DNA of 64,000 nt, taken from contig JACQZI010000008.1 in NCBI GenBank assembly GCA_016207825.1, positions 204,152-268,151 on the forward strand, written 5' to 3'. Under the pieces are notes generated by a model. That model was not told where the DNA came from. It made no database searches and was given only the letters and a program-made list of their open reading frames with translations. Positions within the stretch are counted from its first letter, which is position 1; each line of letters begins with the position of its first letter. The translations under genes were made by a program, and so were the position numbers. Of the stretch, positions 26,794-35,436 are shown piece after piece. Origin of the DNA: Planctomycetota bacterium. GTDB lineage: Bacteria; Planctomycetota; MHYJ01; JACQXL01; JACQZI01.

Positions 26794-27246
26794 ATGAATA
26801 AGCTGCTGGAGATTTATGTAGACGGTGCGTCAAGGGGAAATCCGGGGCCGTCGGGCGTCGGCATCTTTATCAAAGACGATAAAGGCAAGGAGCTGGTAAA
26901 AAGAGGGGAGTTTATCGGCGAGTGCACCAATAATGTCGCGGAATACGAGGCGCTTAAGCGGGCTTTGAAGCTTGTGCTTAAGGATAAGGCGCTTAAGGCG
27001 GATACGCTTGTCTTACGGGTCCATACGGATAGCGAACTGGTGGTCAAGCAGCTGACCGGTTGTTATAAGATAAAAAGCCAGAATTTGATGTCCCTGGTGA
27101 TAGAGGCCAGGAACCTGATGAAAAAGTTTAAGGCAATAGAGTTTAAACAGATTCCGCGCAAGGACAATAAAATCGCGGATACATTGGCCAATAAATCGAT
27201 GAACCTTAAGGATGATGTCGACGATTTAAAGGTGACTGTTCTTTGA
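26794..27246 (+). CDS. rnhA: Ribonuclease HI-like protein
   Basis: A 150-residue RNase H fold protein that removes RNA from RNA-DNA hybrids. IYVDGASRGNPGPSG holds the first Asp, CTNNVAEYEAL the Glu, VHTDSELVVKQL the second Asp, and PRKDNKIADTLAN the C-terminal Asp region, so all four metal ligands are present. It belongs to the short bacterial/archaeal group without the basic handle region. It is followed 44 nt later by the RNase P RNA gene. Confidence 0.88.
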   Translation: MNKLLEIYVDGASRGNPGPSGVGIFIKDDKGKELVKRGEFIGECTNNVAEYEALKRALKLVLKDKALKADTLVLRVHTDSELVVKQLTGCYKIKSQNLMSLVIEARNLMKKFKAIEFKQIPRKDNKIADTLANKSMNLKDDVDDLKVTVL

Positions 27247-27290
27247 CAATAAGGCGTGTGTGTCTCAGGCATGGCTGGGTTGTAACTAAA

Positions 27291-27745
27291 GCTTTCAGGT
27301 ATGTAACCGCTCTATCCGACTACGCGTCGGATAAGGGAGGAAAGTCCGGGCTCCGGAGGGCAGGGTGACTCATAACGAGAGCCGTCCCGCACTCATTTGT
27401 AGTAAGAGGTTGTTTGGAGTTTAAGTGATTTATGGCGAGTAGTATATTCTTAAATAAATAATCGCTTCTTTTTACAAATAAGTGCGGGATAAGGGTGAAA
27501 AGGTGAGGTAAGAGCTCACCGCTCTGACGGTAACGTCGGGGGCATGGTAAACCCCACCCGGAGAAAGGCCAAACTCCTCGTCCCGCTTTGCGGGATCGGG
27601 GATGGCGGGAAAGAGGGCCGGCCCGGTCCTGTATTCTGCGCTTCGGCGCAGGGTTAAACCGCAGGTAGGCCGTTGGAACCCCGATGCGAATCGGGGCAAA
27701 GACAAATGGTTACGTAAAACAGAACCCGGCTTATTCCCGAAGGCC
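27291..27745 (+). ncRNA. rnpB: RNase P RNA, bacterial type A
   Basis: The catalytic RNA of RNase P, which trims tRNA 5' ends. The conserved core GAGGAAAGTCCGGGCTC is at about 27337-27353, GGTGACTCATAACGAG, GTAAACCCCACCCGG and CAGAACCCGGCTTAT follow in canonical order. P1 pairs CTTTCAGG (27292-27299) with CCCGAAGG (about 27736-27743), and P2 pairs GTAACC with GGTTAC (27709-27714). The P12 arm is unusually long: GTCCCGCACTCATTTGTA and TACAAATAAGTGCGGGAT close an AT-rich insert of about 70 nt. Ends are placed by the P1 pairing and are accurate to a few bases. Confidence 0.92.
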
Positions 27746-27897
27746 CAATACCAACTCCAGCCATGCTTGAGCCATACTTTTTCCAACATTTCACCATCTA
27801 TATCCGTATATAATATCAGAAAACCCTTTATTAGAATGATGGAATATGCTAAACTCTTATTCGATATCAAAAAGTATTTCCGATAATAAGAGTTGCT

Positions 27898-28440
27898 ATG
27901 CCATCAGAAGACAAAGAACTTATCCAGGAGTGCCGGCAGGGGAATAAAGGTTCCTTCCGCCTGCTGGTAGAGCGCTACGAGAAAGCCGGTTACGCCCTGG
28001 CGTATAATATGCTTTACGATTATGACCTGGCGCGGGATATTTCACAGGAGGCGTGGATAAAAGTGTATACAAACATCCGGAAGTTTGATTTAAACCGTAA
28101 GTTTTATCCGTGGTTCGCGCAGATTGTCAATAACCTGTGCATTGATTACCTGCGAAAACATAAAATAAGAACGAAACCGCTTGAGGAGTTTGACGCGATA
28201 AAAAGCGATAAGCCGGTTGATGCCGCGGATATTAATGAAAGGCAGGAAATGGTTCGAAGGCTTCTTCAGAAGCTTCCGGAGAAATACCGGGAAGTTCTGG
28301 TCCTGAGCGATATCGAAAGCCTGCCTTCCAAGGAAATAGCCGGCATAATTAAATGTAACGATGCAACGGTGAGGTGGCGGATTCACGAGGCGCGCCAGTT
28401 ATTTAAGAAGGTGTGGGAAGAATATGAAAGAATGCAATAA
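27898..28440 (+). CDS. ECF-type RNA polymerase sigma factor
   Basis: A 180-residue sigma70-family factor with region 2 (YDLARDISQEAWIKVYTNI) and region 4 (PSKEIAGIIKCNDATVRWRIHEARQ) and no region 3. A candidate promoter, TTCGAT with 18-nt spacing to TAATAA, ends 8 nt before the ATG. Its end overlaps the anti-sigma gene by 17 nt, the usual sigma/anti-sigma arrangement. With the PDZ and HtrA genes that follow it forms what looks like an envelope-stress operon comparable in logic to the sigmaE system. Confidence 0.9.
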   Translation: MPSEDKELIQECRQGNKGSFRLLVERYEKAGYALAYNMLYDYDLARDISQEAWIKVYTNIRKFDLNRKFYPWFAQIVNNLCIDYLRKHKIRTKPLEEFDAIKSDKPVDAADINERQEMVRRLLQKLPEKYREVLVLSDIESLPSKEIAGIIKCNDATVRWRIHEARQLFKKVWEEYERMQ

Positions 28441-29113
28441 GATAAAAGAGCTTTTACCGCTTTATGTGAGCCGGGATATTACGGCTTATGAGGTGGAAAC
28501 CGTGGAAAACCACCTTGCCCTTTGCGGTGAATGCAAGCGCGAGGCGGAAAAATACCAATCCATAAAATCCGAATTGGGCGGTTTAAAGGAAGTCAGCCGT
28601 CCGCCGGAATTCTGGATTGGCTACGAGCGTTCACTTTATGATAAGATAGAAACTATTGGAAGCGCAAAGCCCGCCTGGCAGTTTGCGCTCTTGAGGACTG
28701 CGGCGGTGTTGCTCATCGGCATCTTGACTGGATATTTCGTTGCGCCGTTTATAGGCTTAAAATCTCCGCAGGAGACTGTTGAGGAGCCGGGAATCGGCAT
28801 TGTTAAAGCGGAAGATCCCTCGGTTAAAATAATAGCCAACGAAACACTCGGTCTAAAGCTTTATCCGGTCAGCGAAGCCTTAGGCGCGCATCTCAATATA
28901 AATCCGAATTGCGGAATGGTGGTATCCGATTTTATCGGGGAATGTCCGGCGCAGGGATGCGGGTTAATGAAGGGCGATATCATTACGGGAATTAACGGAG
29001 AGCCTTTATCAGGCAACTTGGTTCTGCCTTCCGGCAGCAGGATTAACCTGCATATTATCAGGCAGGGCAAGGTTATTAATATCGCAGTCGATTTATTGGA
29101 GAAAAGGAGGTAG
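28424..29113 (+). CDS. Zinc-finger anti-sigma factor with a periplasmic PDZ domain
   Basis: A 229-residue protein. Residues 1-45 hold the ZAS-type anti-sigma motif: a His and HLALCGEC, that is H-x3-C-x2-C. A single membrane segment follows near residues 88-110 (TAAVLLIGILTGYFV). The C-terminal 90 residues, CGMVVSDFIGECPAQGCGLMKGDIITGING, read as a PDZ-like fold. Predicted to hold the ECF factor in the cytoplasm and to sense a periplasmic signal through the PDZ domain. Fusing the PDZ sensor directly to the anti-sigma factor is unusual. Confidence 0.82.
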   Translation: MKECNKIKELLPLYVSRDITAYEVETVENHLALCGECKREAEKYQSIKSELGGLKEVSRPPEFWIGYERSLYDKIETIGSAKPAWQFALLRTAAVLLIGILTGYFVAPFIGLKSPQETVEEPGIGIVKAEDPSVKIIANETLGLKLYPVSEALGAHLNINPNCGMVVSDFIGECPAQGCGLMKGDIITGINGEPLSGNLVLPSGSRINLHIIRQGKVINIAVDLLEKRR

Positions 29114-29115
29114 TT

Positions 29116-30195
29116 ATGAAAAAACTGGCAGGATTTATCATAGTTTTAATGCTGGGGTTTGGAATGGGAATGATAGTGAATTCACTTTATGCCGATGATG
29201 GCAAAGAGGAAGCAAAACCTGAACAGGAAGAATTGCAGGTAAAGATAAAGAATTTTATCAAAGACCTCGGAGCGGATGAATCCAAGGTGCGCGATAACGC
29301 CACCAAGGAGCTTAAGGATATAGGCGAACCGGCGATTCCGTTCTTGAAAGAGGCTTTAGGAAGCGATGACCCGGAAGTCGTCTGGCGTTCTAAAATTATC
29401 CTTAAAGCCATTGAACGCAACAAGCAGAAAGCGGCCAATAAAGAAGAGCCGCAGGAAGATGATAAAGTGCAGGTTTGGCCCAAACTTCCCAAATCATCCA
29501 ATAATATTCAAATTATCATTCAGGGCAGCCAGCCGTATGAATCATTCAGCCTTTCAAGCGACCAATCGGGCCGGGTTACCGTAACCATCAAGAAAAAGGA
29601 TAAAGAAGGCGAGGAAAAAGTGGAAACTTACGCCGCGGATTCCATGGAAGAATTTATCAAGCAATATCCCGAACTCGCGGAGAAATACGGATTGAATAAA
29701 GAAGAGAAGACGGAAATCCCCGGCATGGACGAAGATGAACTTCTGGAGGATTTCGGCAAGTCATGGGGCAATGAATTCGACCGCGTCCGCAAGCAGATGG
29801 AACAAATGGATGAGATGATGAAGAAAATGTTCGAAGGGCAGGGTTTGGATGATTGGCCGGATTTGCCCAGGTTAACGCGCCCCAAGAAATCACCGGAAGA
29901 GAAATCCGAACCAAAGCTGGAACTGGGCATGGTCGTTTCCGCGATAGAGCCGGCGCTTAAGGAACAGCTGAGCATCAAGGAAGAAGGCGGCATTCTCGTT
30001 CGTGAGGTAAAAAAAGACAGCCTTGCGGAAAAGATGGGATTTAAGCAGTGGGATTTGGTCTTGAAAGTGAATGACGAGGATATCAACAGCATCTGGACAT
30101 TCCGCAGGCAGATGATGGAAAAACTGGATAAGGGTGAGGTGGAAATTACCGTTATCCGCAAAGCCGAAAAACAGGTGCTGAAGTATAAGAAGTGA
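29116..30195 (+). CDS. Secreted HEAT-PDZ protein
   Basis: A 359-residue protein with an N-terminal signal or anchor (AGFIIVLMLGFGMGMIVNSLYA), a short HEAT-like repeat (VRDNATKELKDIGEPAIPFLKEAL), a charged coiled-coil region rich in Met/Glu/Lys and a C-terminal PDZ domain (EEGGILVREVKKDSLAEKMG, QWDLVLKVNDEDI). AGGAGG in the end of the previous gene is its ribosome site. Likely a periplasmic partner or adaptor for HtrA, since the PDZ type matches. No enzymatic motif. Confidence 0.75.
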   Translation: MKKLAGFIIVLMLGFGMGMIVNSLYADDGKEEAKPEQEELQVKIKNFIKDLGADESKVRDNATKELKDIGEPAIPFLKEALGSDDPEVVWRSKIILKAIERNKQKAANKEEPQEDDKVQVWPKLPKSSNNIQIIIQGSQPYESFSLSSDQSGRVTVTIKKKDKEGEEKVETYAADSMEEFIKQYPELAEKYGLNKEEKTEIPGMDEDELLEDFGKSWGNEFDRVRKQMEQMDEMMKKMFEGQGLDDWPDLPRLTRPKKSPEEKSEPKLELGMVVSAIEPALKEQLSIKEEGGILVREVKKDSLAEKMGFKQWDLVLKVNDEDINSIWTFRRQMMEKLDKGEVEITVIRKAEKQVLKYKK

Positions 30196-30202
30196 CTGAA
30201 AA

Positions 30203-30320
30203 GTCATCCCGAATTTATTTCGGGATCCAGTGTAGATTCTGAACCCCGCCTGCCCAGAATAGATGCTGAAATAAATTCAGCATGACAGTTTCGGGGTTCA
30301 GAATGACATGTTTCGCGCTC
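30203..30320. repeat. Nested palindromic repeat between PDZ and HtrA genes
   Basis: Several inverted repeats: CATCCCGAATTTATTTCGGGATC (30206-30228), CTGAACCCCG with CGGGGTTCAG, and GCTGAAATAAATTCAGC. The family core TCCCGA/TCGGGA is the same as inside cas4-cas1 and the radical SAM fusion. It could act as a hairpin attenuating transcription into htrA. Confidence 0.6.
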
Positions 30321-30351
30321 ATAGGAGGGGAATCGAGAAAGGAGGATTTGT

Positions 30352-31518
30352 ATGCGTAGTGAAACGAAGTCCCGATGCATATCGGGAAATAGAAAATGGG
30401 TGATGGGACTAACGCTTTTTATCGGGATTATTGCCGGGATAATTATCGCCAAATATTACGAGCTTTCCGTAATGCAGGCGGATGAAGAAGCCGACAAGAG
30501 GCATGCCAAACTCCAAAAAGAACTGCGGGATACTAATGATCCTATTCAGCTTTTTGCCAAGGTGGCTGAAGTAGTAAAGCCATCGGTTGTTAATATCAGC
30601 ACTCTTAAAAATATCAACCTGGTTTATGAGGATTTCCCGTTCTTCAGTTCTCCACGCCAGCAACAGCAAATCGGTTCCGGCGTAATCGTGGATGCGGATG
30701 GCTATATCCTGACCAATTACCATGTGGTCGGCGGCGCGGATGAGATAAAAGTAATCCTGGCTGATAAAAGGGAATTTAAGGGAAAGGTTATCGGCGGCGA
30801 TGAGATGACCGACCTAGCTGTGGTTAGAATCAAGGCGAAAAACCTGATACCGGCGGCCATGGGAGATTCCGATTCAACGAAAATCGGTGAATGGGTCGTG
30901 GCTATCGGCAATCCTTTTGGGCTGGATAATACCGTGACATCAGGCATTATCAGCGCCCGGCGTGAGGCTTTTAATGTTAGCGGAAAAGGAAATGATTTTA
31001 TCCAGACTGATGCGGCAATTAATCCTGGTAATTCAGGCGGTCCGCTGGTCAATCTCAAAGGAGAAGTTATCGGCATTAATTCTTCAATCCTTACCAGAAG
31101 CGGTGGATACCAGGGAATCGGTTTTGCCATACCTTCCAACCAGGCTAAGATAATCATGGCCAGGCTCATCGAATCAGGGAAAATCCAGCGTCCGTATCTG
31201 GGCGTTTACCTGAGTGAAATAAACGAATCACTGGCGCGCCATTATGGATTAAGCGGATTACAGGTATTGCTTAAGGAATTGAAAATAAAAGAGCCGGTTG
31301 GTGCTTTTATCATGGGGATAGAAAAGAAATCACCATCTGAAAAAGCGGGCTTGCTGGAAGGCGATGTGGTGGTAATTTATAACAAGGAAAAGATAACGAA
31401 TCCCGGTGAATTAGTCGCGCTTATCGGCAAATCCAAGATAGGGGATACGGTTGAAGTTACGGTTGTTCGCGATGGCAAGGAACAGTCCTTTAAAGTAACG
31501 GTGGGGGAGCGGGAATAA
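30352..31518 (+). CDS. HtrA/DegP-type serine protease with PDZ domain
   Basis: A 388-residue periplasmic protease anchored by an N-terminal membrane helix (residues about 20-42). The S1C triad is visible: His124 in NYHVVGG, Asp154 in TDLAVVRI and Ser228 in NPGNSGGPLVN. One PDZ domain follows (AFIMGIEKKSPSEKAGLLEG). AAAGGAGG lies 8 nt before the ATG. Residues 3-12 (SETKSRCISG) are encoded by a palindromic element, AAGTCCCGATGCATATCGGG, placed just after the start codon. Likely degrades misfolded envelope proteins and is under control of the ECF factor upstream. Confidence 0.9.
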   Translation: MRSETKSRCISGNRKWVMGLTLFIGIIAGIIIAKYYELSVMQADEEADKRHAKLQKELRDTNDPIQLFAKVAEVVKPSVVNISTLKNINLVYEDFPFFSSPRQQQQIGSGVIVDADGYILTNYHVVGGADEIKVILADKREFKGKVIGGDEMTDLAVVRIKAKNLIPAAMGDSDSTKIGEWVVAIGNPFGLDNTVTSGIISARREAFNVSGKGNDFIQTDAAINPGNSGGPLVNLKGEVIGINSSILTRSGGYQGIGFAIPSNQAKIIMARLIESGKIQRPYLGVYLSEINESLARHYGLSGLQVLLKELKIKEPVGAFIMGIEKKSPSEKAGLLEGDVVVIYNKEKITNPGELVALIGKSKIGDTVEVTVVRDGKEQSFKVTVGERE

Positions 31519-32878
31519 GCGAATATCAGAACATCAGATTATCAGTGGAGTCGGATGGGAGTTGGCATGGAGTTGGGACACGCTGCCTAATCTCAAATAA
31601 ATCAACATAATACAAACGATTTATTCGTCTAAGCCGTTCGTTTTTGCGGGAAATACGGGTATTTTCATCTCTTATAGCTGGATAGATTCTCGTATCATCC
31701 CTTATTGTTCCATATAAGTTCGAGATTAAGAATTCTAAAAATGCCAGAATGTATTAAACTAATCCCGGCAACAGGGCAGTTTTGGGAAGCTTATAAATTT
31801 CGCACCCTCCTAGACAGATAAAAACACCCCCCTCTACCCATCCCCCCTATACCCCCAGGGGTATCCCTCTCTGGGGTATACCGAGAACGAAAAGGGAGTA
31901 TATAGAATTTCTATTTAAGGGGAATAAAACTAATTATTCGGGTAAGAGCCGGTATCACTACCCCCTCTACCCACCTCCCCTATACCCCCCTCCCTAACCC
32001 CATTCTGGGGGAGTAGAAAAACTGGGATAGAGGGTGCGAAGGTAAAACGAACATATTGATTAAAAAAGTCCACAGCACCAAAAGCTTACTTTTGTGTGCA
32101 CTTGACTGCCCCAAAAACCATGTTTTTTGGGCATTTTGTAAGGTGCGAAGCCTACCTTTAGGGGCGGATTTAGCTCATCCGTTTAATCCACTTATTGATT
32201 CTAAATATATTGAGAATGGGAGCGAATATACCTGTCTCGCTGGCAAGGCGGGTGGGTTTTTATACCCATGGTTCCCTTTTTCAGTTGACAAAGTTCCCTT
32301 TTTGGGTTGACATAATCAGTGTGTATTTATGTGTGTTTATTTAGCCGTCAGTTTTTCCATTATCGCTGGATGAGCGAGTCGCCTTTTATCCTGCCGCGGT
32401 ATGTCTTCATTATTTTCCCTGCATAAAATGCCGTCTTTTTAGCAAGCAGGTTATTATCCTTCTTTCCGAGCGGCTTAAACCTGCAGGGCGTTTGTCAGGA
32501 TTTACCCACGCACCACCATGGGGTGCGGGATTTCGCTCACAAAACCCCGTAATCCAAAGATACCATCCCGCCCCGATGTACATCGGGACGGGGTGGAGCT
32601 TCACTACAAATACGAGCAGTCCGCGGTGCGGGTCATCGCCAAAGACTATGCTTTGAAATTCATCACCCGGATATTCTGAAGCCCCCCGACGTTCGTCGTG
32701 GGGCTCCCTATCAATCCCCGGCCTGGGGCGGGAAGTAAAGCTGAGCGGGGTCTATTATCAAAGGCGCGGAATTCCTTATTAAGGAAAAATAATCAGGAAA
32801 ACGGTAACGCATATTCTGACTATATGACTTAACCTCCGGCAGTTCAAGGCAGCTATACCACAAACTATTAGTAAAATC
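31519..32878. other. Long gene-poor stretch with decayed fragments and repeats
   Basis: About 1.36 kb without a convincing gene. It contains an inverted-repeat bounded block (31799-32040, listed separately), a short open remnant on the minus strand at about 32360-32494 (ending KTYRGRIKGDSLIQR) and a remnant on the plus strand at about 32560-32679 (reading HYKYEQSAVRVIAKDYA then a stop), with a palindrome CCCGATGTACATCGGG just before it. I could not identify the source proteins. A further palindrome, CCCCCCGACGTTCGTCGTGGGG, lies at about 32684-32705. Confidence 0.5.
31799..32040. repeat. Inverted-repeat bounded pyrimidine-rich block
   Basis: TTCGCACCCTC at 31799-31809 and its exact reverse complement GAGGGTGCGAA at 32030-32040 bound about 240 nt. 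Inside, two near-identical copies of a C-rich sequence start CCCCCTCTACCCA at 31828 and 31961, 133 nt apart, and run on into CCCCTATACCCCC. ATACCCCCAGGGGTAT is a nested palindrome. No reading frame. This looks like a small non-autonomous element or a structured non-coding unit. Confidence 0.5.
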
Positions 32879-32907
32879 TTGATTTATTGCCTCGCCTTGG
32901 GTATACT
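32879..32907 (+). promoter_or_regulatory. Promoter of the TPR membrane protein gene
   Basis: TTGATT, 17-nt spacer, TATACT ending 11 nt before ATG 32919. Confidence 0.5.
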
Positions 32908-32918
32908 TTAAGCCCATA

Positions 32919-33449
32919 ATGAAGAAATCAACCAAACTCACTGCCGTGGCGCTTTCCATATTCCCCGGACTGGGCCAAATCCTGACCGGCCGATACATGC
33001 GAGGGTTTATCCTTTTTTTCTCCTTCCTCCTCTTTATGGATTTCGCGCTGGTAATCATCCCTTGCCTCTGGAGCGATTATTATGTAAGGGATATTTCACG
33101 TGCTCTGGTTATTTCATCCGTTCTTATCTGGTGTTATAATATTATGGATATCCTGCGGATTGTCTGGTGGCTCGAAAGGGCTTCGCTTACTGAGAAAAAA
33201 GCCCCGTTTTTCCAAAAGACAATCGCCTATTACCTGCAGAATAACTTCCCCGAAGCGCGCAAGGAACTTAAAAATATACTGCGCCTGGACCGTGATGACG
33301 CGGATGCGCTCTTTTACCTGGGGGCGATAGCGCATCGGGAAGGGAAGTATCCGGCGGCGATTCGGTTCTTCCATTATTGCCTCCAATTAGACCAGACGGA
33401 AAAATGGAGATGGGAAATTTCCCAACTAATCGCCGGGCAAGGACAGTAA
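32919..33449 (+). CDS. Small membrane protein with TPR-like C-terminus
   Basis: A 176-residue protein. The first half has two or three hydrophobic segments (VALSIFPGLGQILTG, FILFFSFLLFMDFALVII, SRALVISSVLIWCY), typical of small-conductance or TM2-like anchors. The second half reads as TPR-like helices (NNFPEARKELKNILRLDRDDADALFYLG). No catalytic motif. It probably exposes a small protein-protein interaction domain at the inner membrane. Confidence 0.7.
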   Translation: MKKSTKLTAVALSIFPGLGQILTGRYMRGFILFFSFLLFMDFALVIIPCLWSDYYVRDISRALVISSVLIWCYNIMDILRIVWWLERASLTEKKAPFFQKTIAYYLQNNFPEARKELKNILRLDRDDADALFYLGAIAHREGKYPAAIRFFHYCLQLDQTEKWRWEISQLIAGQGQ

Positions 33450-33523
33450 TTGTATTAATATATTTGAAAAGTGCTGAGTTATTTGATTACTTATTGCTTA
33501 AGCTCTAAAAGAAATAATTTTAT

Positions 33524-34588
33524 ATGGCAGAACAATTGACTTACAAAAGCTCCGGGGTGGATACCCAAGCCAAGGACGGCGTGATTGACCGTATCTTCAA
33601 GATGATGCGCCGGACTTATGATCCGCGGGTGATAGAATTACCTTGGGGTTTTTCCGGATTGTTTTCGCTCCAGTCCAAGCACCAGCTTTTCAGGAAGGCG
33701 TATAAGAATCCGGTCCTGGTTGCCTGCACAGATGGAGTGGGCACCAAGCTCAAGATTGCCGTGATGATGGATAAGCACGATACGGTCGGGATTGACCTGG
33801 TTGCCATGAGCATTAACGATTTGATTGTCTGCGGGGCGGAACCGCTTTTCTTCCTGGATTACCTGGCAGTCGGGAAAGTAGAGGAGAATGTTATTGTTGA
33901 TTTGGTCAAGGGCATTGTCACCGGATGCGAGCAGTCCGGTTGCGCCCTTTTAGGGGGCGAAACAGCCGAGATGCCCGGATTTTATCCGCCCGGCGAATAT
34001 GATATGGCCGGATTTGCCGTCGGCATGGCGGAAAAGAGCCGCATCATTACCGGGAAGGGCATAAAAGCGGGAGACATAGTAATTGGATTAGCTTCAAACG
34101 GCATCCACAGTAACGGTTATTCTCTGGTCAGGAAAGTGTTTTTTGACAAGGCACATATGAAGGTTTCAACCCATATCGACGAGTTTGGCTCCACTTTAGG
34201 CGAGGAACTTTTGAGGCCGACCAGGATTTATGCCAGGGCGATGCGTGATTTACACCGCTTTTACCGGGTGAAGAACGCCATTAAAGGCATCGCGCATATC
34301 ACCGGAGGCGGAATAATGGAAAATGTCCCGCGCGTCCTGCCAAAGGGCGTTTCGATTGAAATAGAAAAAAGCAAATGGAAAGTCCCGCCGGTATTTTCCG
34401 TAATCCAGAAAACAGGTAATGTTCCCGAACAGGAAATGTTCAGGGTTTTTAATATGGGAATCGGCCTTATAATCATCGTGGATTCTTATTTCGCCGGGGC
34501 GATATTGAAACGTCTGGTGAAAAGCGGAGAAAAGCCTTTTGCCATCGGGCAGGTCAAAAAAGGCAATCAGCAGGTCATCATAAAATAG
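33524..34588 (+). CDS. purM: Phosphoribosylformylglycinamidine cyclo-ligase
   Basis: PurM closes the imidazole ring of AIR in purine synthesis, using ATP. 354 residues, near the usual 340-350. The N-terminal YKSSGVDTQAKDGVIDRI, CTDGVGTKLKIA and LLGGETAEMPGFYP are standard, and the C-terminal ITGGGIMENVPRVLP and VFNMGIGLIIIV complete the family pattern. It stands alone without other pur genes, and is followed 12 nt later by a lipoprotein gene. Confidence 0.92.
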   Translation: MAEQLTYKSSGVDTQAKDGVIDRIFKMMRRTYDPRVIELPWGFSGLFSLQSKHQLFRKAYKNPVLVACTDGVGTKLKIAVMMDKHDTVGIDLVAMSINDLIVCGAEPLFFLDYLAVGKVEENVIVDLVKGIVTGCEQSGCALLGGETAEMPGFYPPGEYDMAGFAVGMAEKSRIITGKGIKAGDIVIGLASNGIHSNGYSLVRKVFFDKAHMKVSTHIDEFGSTLGEELLRPTRIYARAMRDLHRFYRVKNAIKGIAHITGGGIMENVPRVLPKGVSIEIEKSKWKVPPVFSVIQKTGNVPEQEMFRVFNMGIGLIIIVDSYFAGAILKRLVKSGEKPFAIGQVKKGNQQVIIK

Positions 34589-34600
34589 GAGAATATAAAA

Positions 34601-35434
34601 ATGAGCCGTAAAATTATTATGTGTTTGATGTCATTGGGCTTGGCTTTTGCGTTTTTAGGTTTCGGCTGCGCTTCTTCATCCAAGCTGAATGATTGCATCA
34701 TGGAAATAAACCGCTTGCGTACGCAGACCGATTATTTCAATAAGGAAAACCAGGAATTAAAGGCAAAGATGAAGGATTTTGAAGGTAACATAGAAAGGCT
34801 GAAGTTTGATTTGGGGCTTGTCCGGAAAGAAGTGATGGATATGAAAAGTGGTGGTCCCCAGCCGACCCAGCCCGAACAGGTTGATAAACTGATAAAGGAA
34901 TTGGCCAATCCGGAATCCGATATCGCATTGGTAAGCGAAAAACTACGCGAATACGGGAAACAATCCGTAATCGCCTTGGTCCAGAGATTGAAGGATACGG
35001 ATATTGATTTTTTAAGGCGGGTGGAAATGTCTTTAGAGCGGATGGCTCCTTCGGATGCTGTGCCGCTTCTTCTGGATGCTTTAAGGCAGCCGGAAATCCG
35101 TAATTCTGCCGCCAGGGTATTGGGGCGGCTTAACGACCGCTCGGCTGTTTTACCGCTTGCCGAATATCTTAAAAAAGGCGAGGATTCAGATTTTGTGTTT
35201 ACAGTGGCCGAATCGCTGGTTAAACTGAAAGACCGGCGGGGGATACCGGTCTTGATAGAAAACCTGAAAAGCGATAATTCTGCCAGGCGCGCTTTGTCTT
35301 TTGACGCTCTTTCCAAATCCACCGGGCAGACTTTTAATTATAAGCCGTATCTTTCCGAAGAGGAGCGGATTATGGCCGTGCAGAAATGGGAAGAGTGGTG
35401 GGCTAAAGAAGGCGATAAGTTCGATTTTAAATAA
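34601..35434 (+). CDS. HEAT-repeat lipoprotein with coiled coil
   Basis: A 277-residue predicted lipoprotein: signal peptide ending FLGFGCASSS with the lipobox cysteine. Residues 30-85 form a heptad coiled coil (INRLRTQTDYFNKENQELKAKM). From about 110 onward three or four HEAT/PBS-lyase-type repeats follow (VPLLLDALRQPEIRNSAARVLG, VLPLAEYLKKG), then a Trp-rich end. Likely a periplasmic scaffold. Family not named. Confidence 0.72.
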   Translation: MSRKIIMCLMSLGLAFAFLGFGCASSSKLNDCIMEINRLRTQTDYFNKENQELKAKMKDFEGNIERLKFDLGLVRKEVMDMKSGGPQPTQPEQVDKLIKELANPESDIALVSEKLREYGKQSVIALVQRLKDTDIDFLRRVEMSLERMAPSDAVPLLLDALRQPEIRNSAARVLGRLNDRSAVLPLAEYLKKGEDSDFVFTVAESLVKLKDRRGIPVLIENLKSDNSARRALSFDALSKSTGQTFNYKPYLSEEERIMAVQKWEEWWAKEGDKFDFK

Positions 35435-35436
35435 TA

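Noticed and set aside
27472-27870. 132-codon minus-strand ORF over the RNase P RNA
   Set aside because: It lies antisense over rnpB, whose core motifs and pairings are unmistakable.
31799-32040. Third 22-nt periodic array
   Set aside because: The two C-rich repeats are 133 nt apart, close to six periods, but I could not lay out consistent 22-nt units between them.
32056-32310. 84-codon ORF in the gene-poor stretch
   Set aside because: No recognisable family, no ribosome site, atypical composition; the stretch is non-coding by every other sign.
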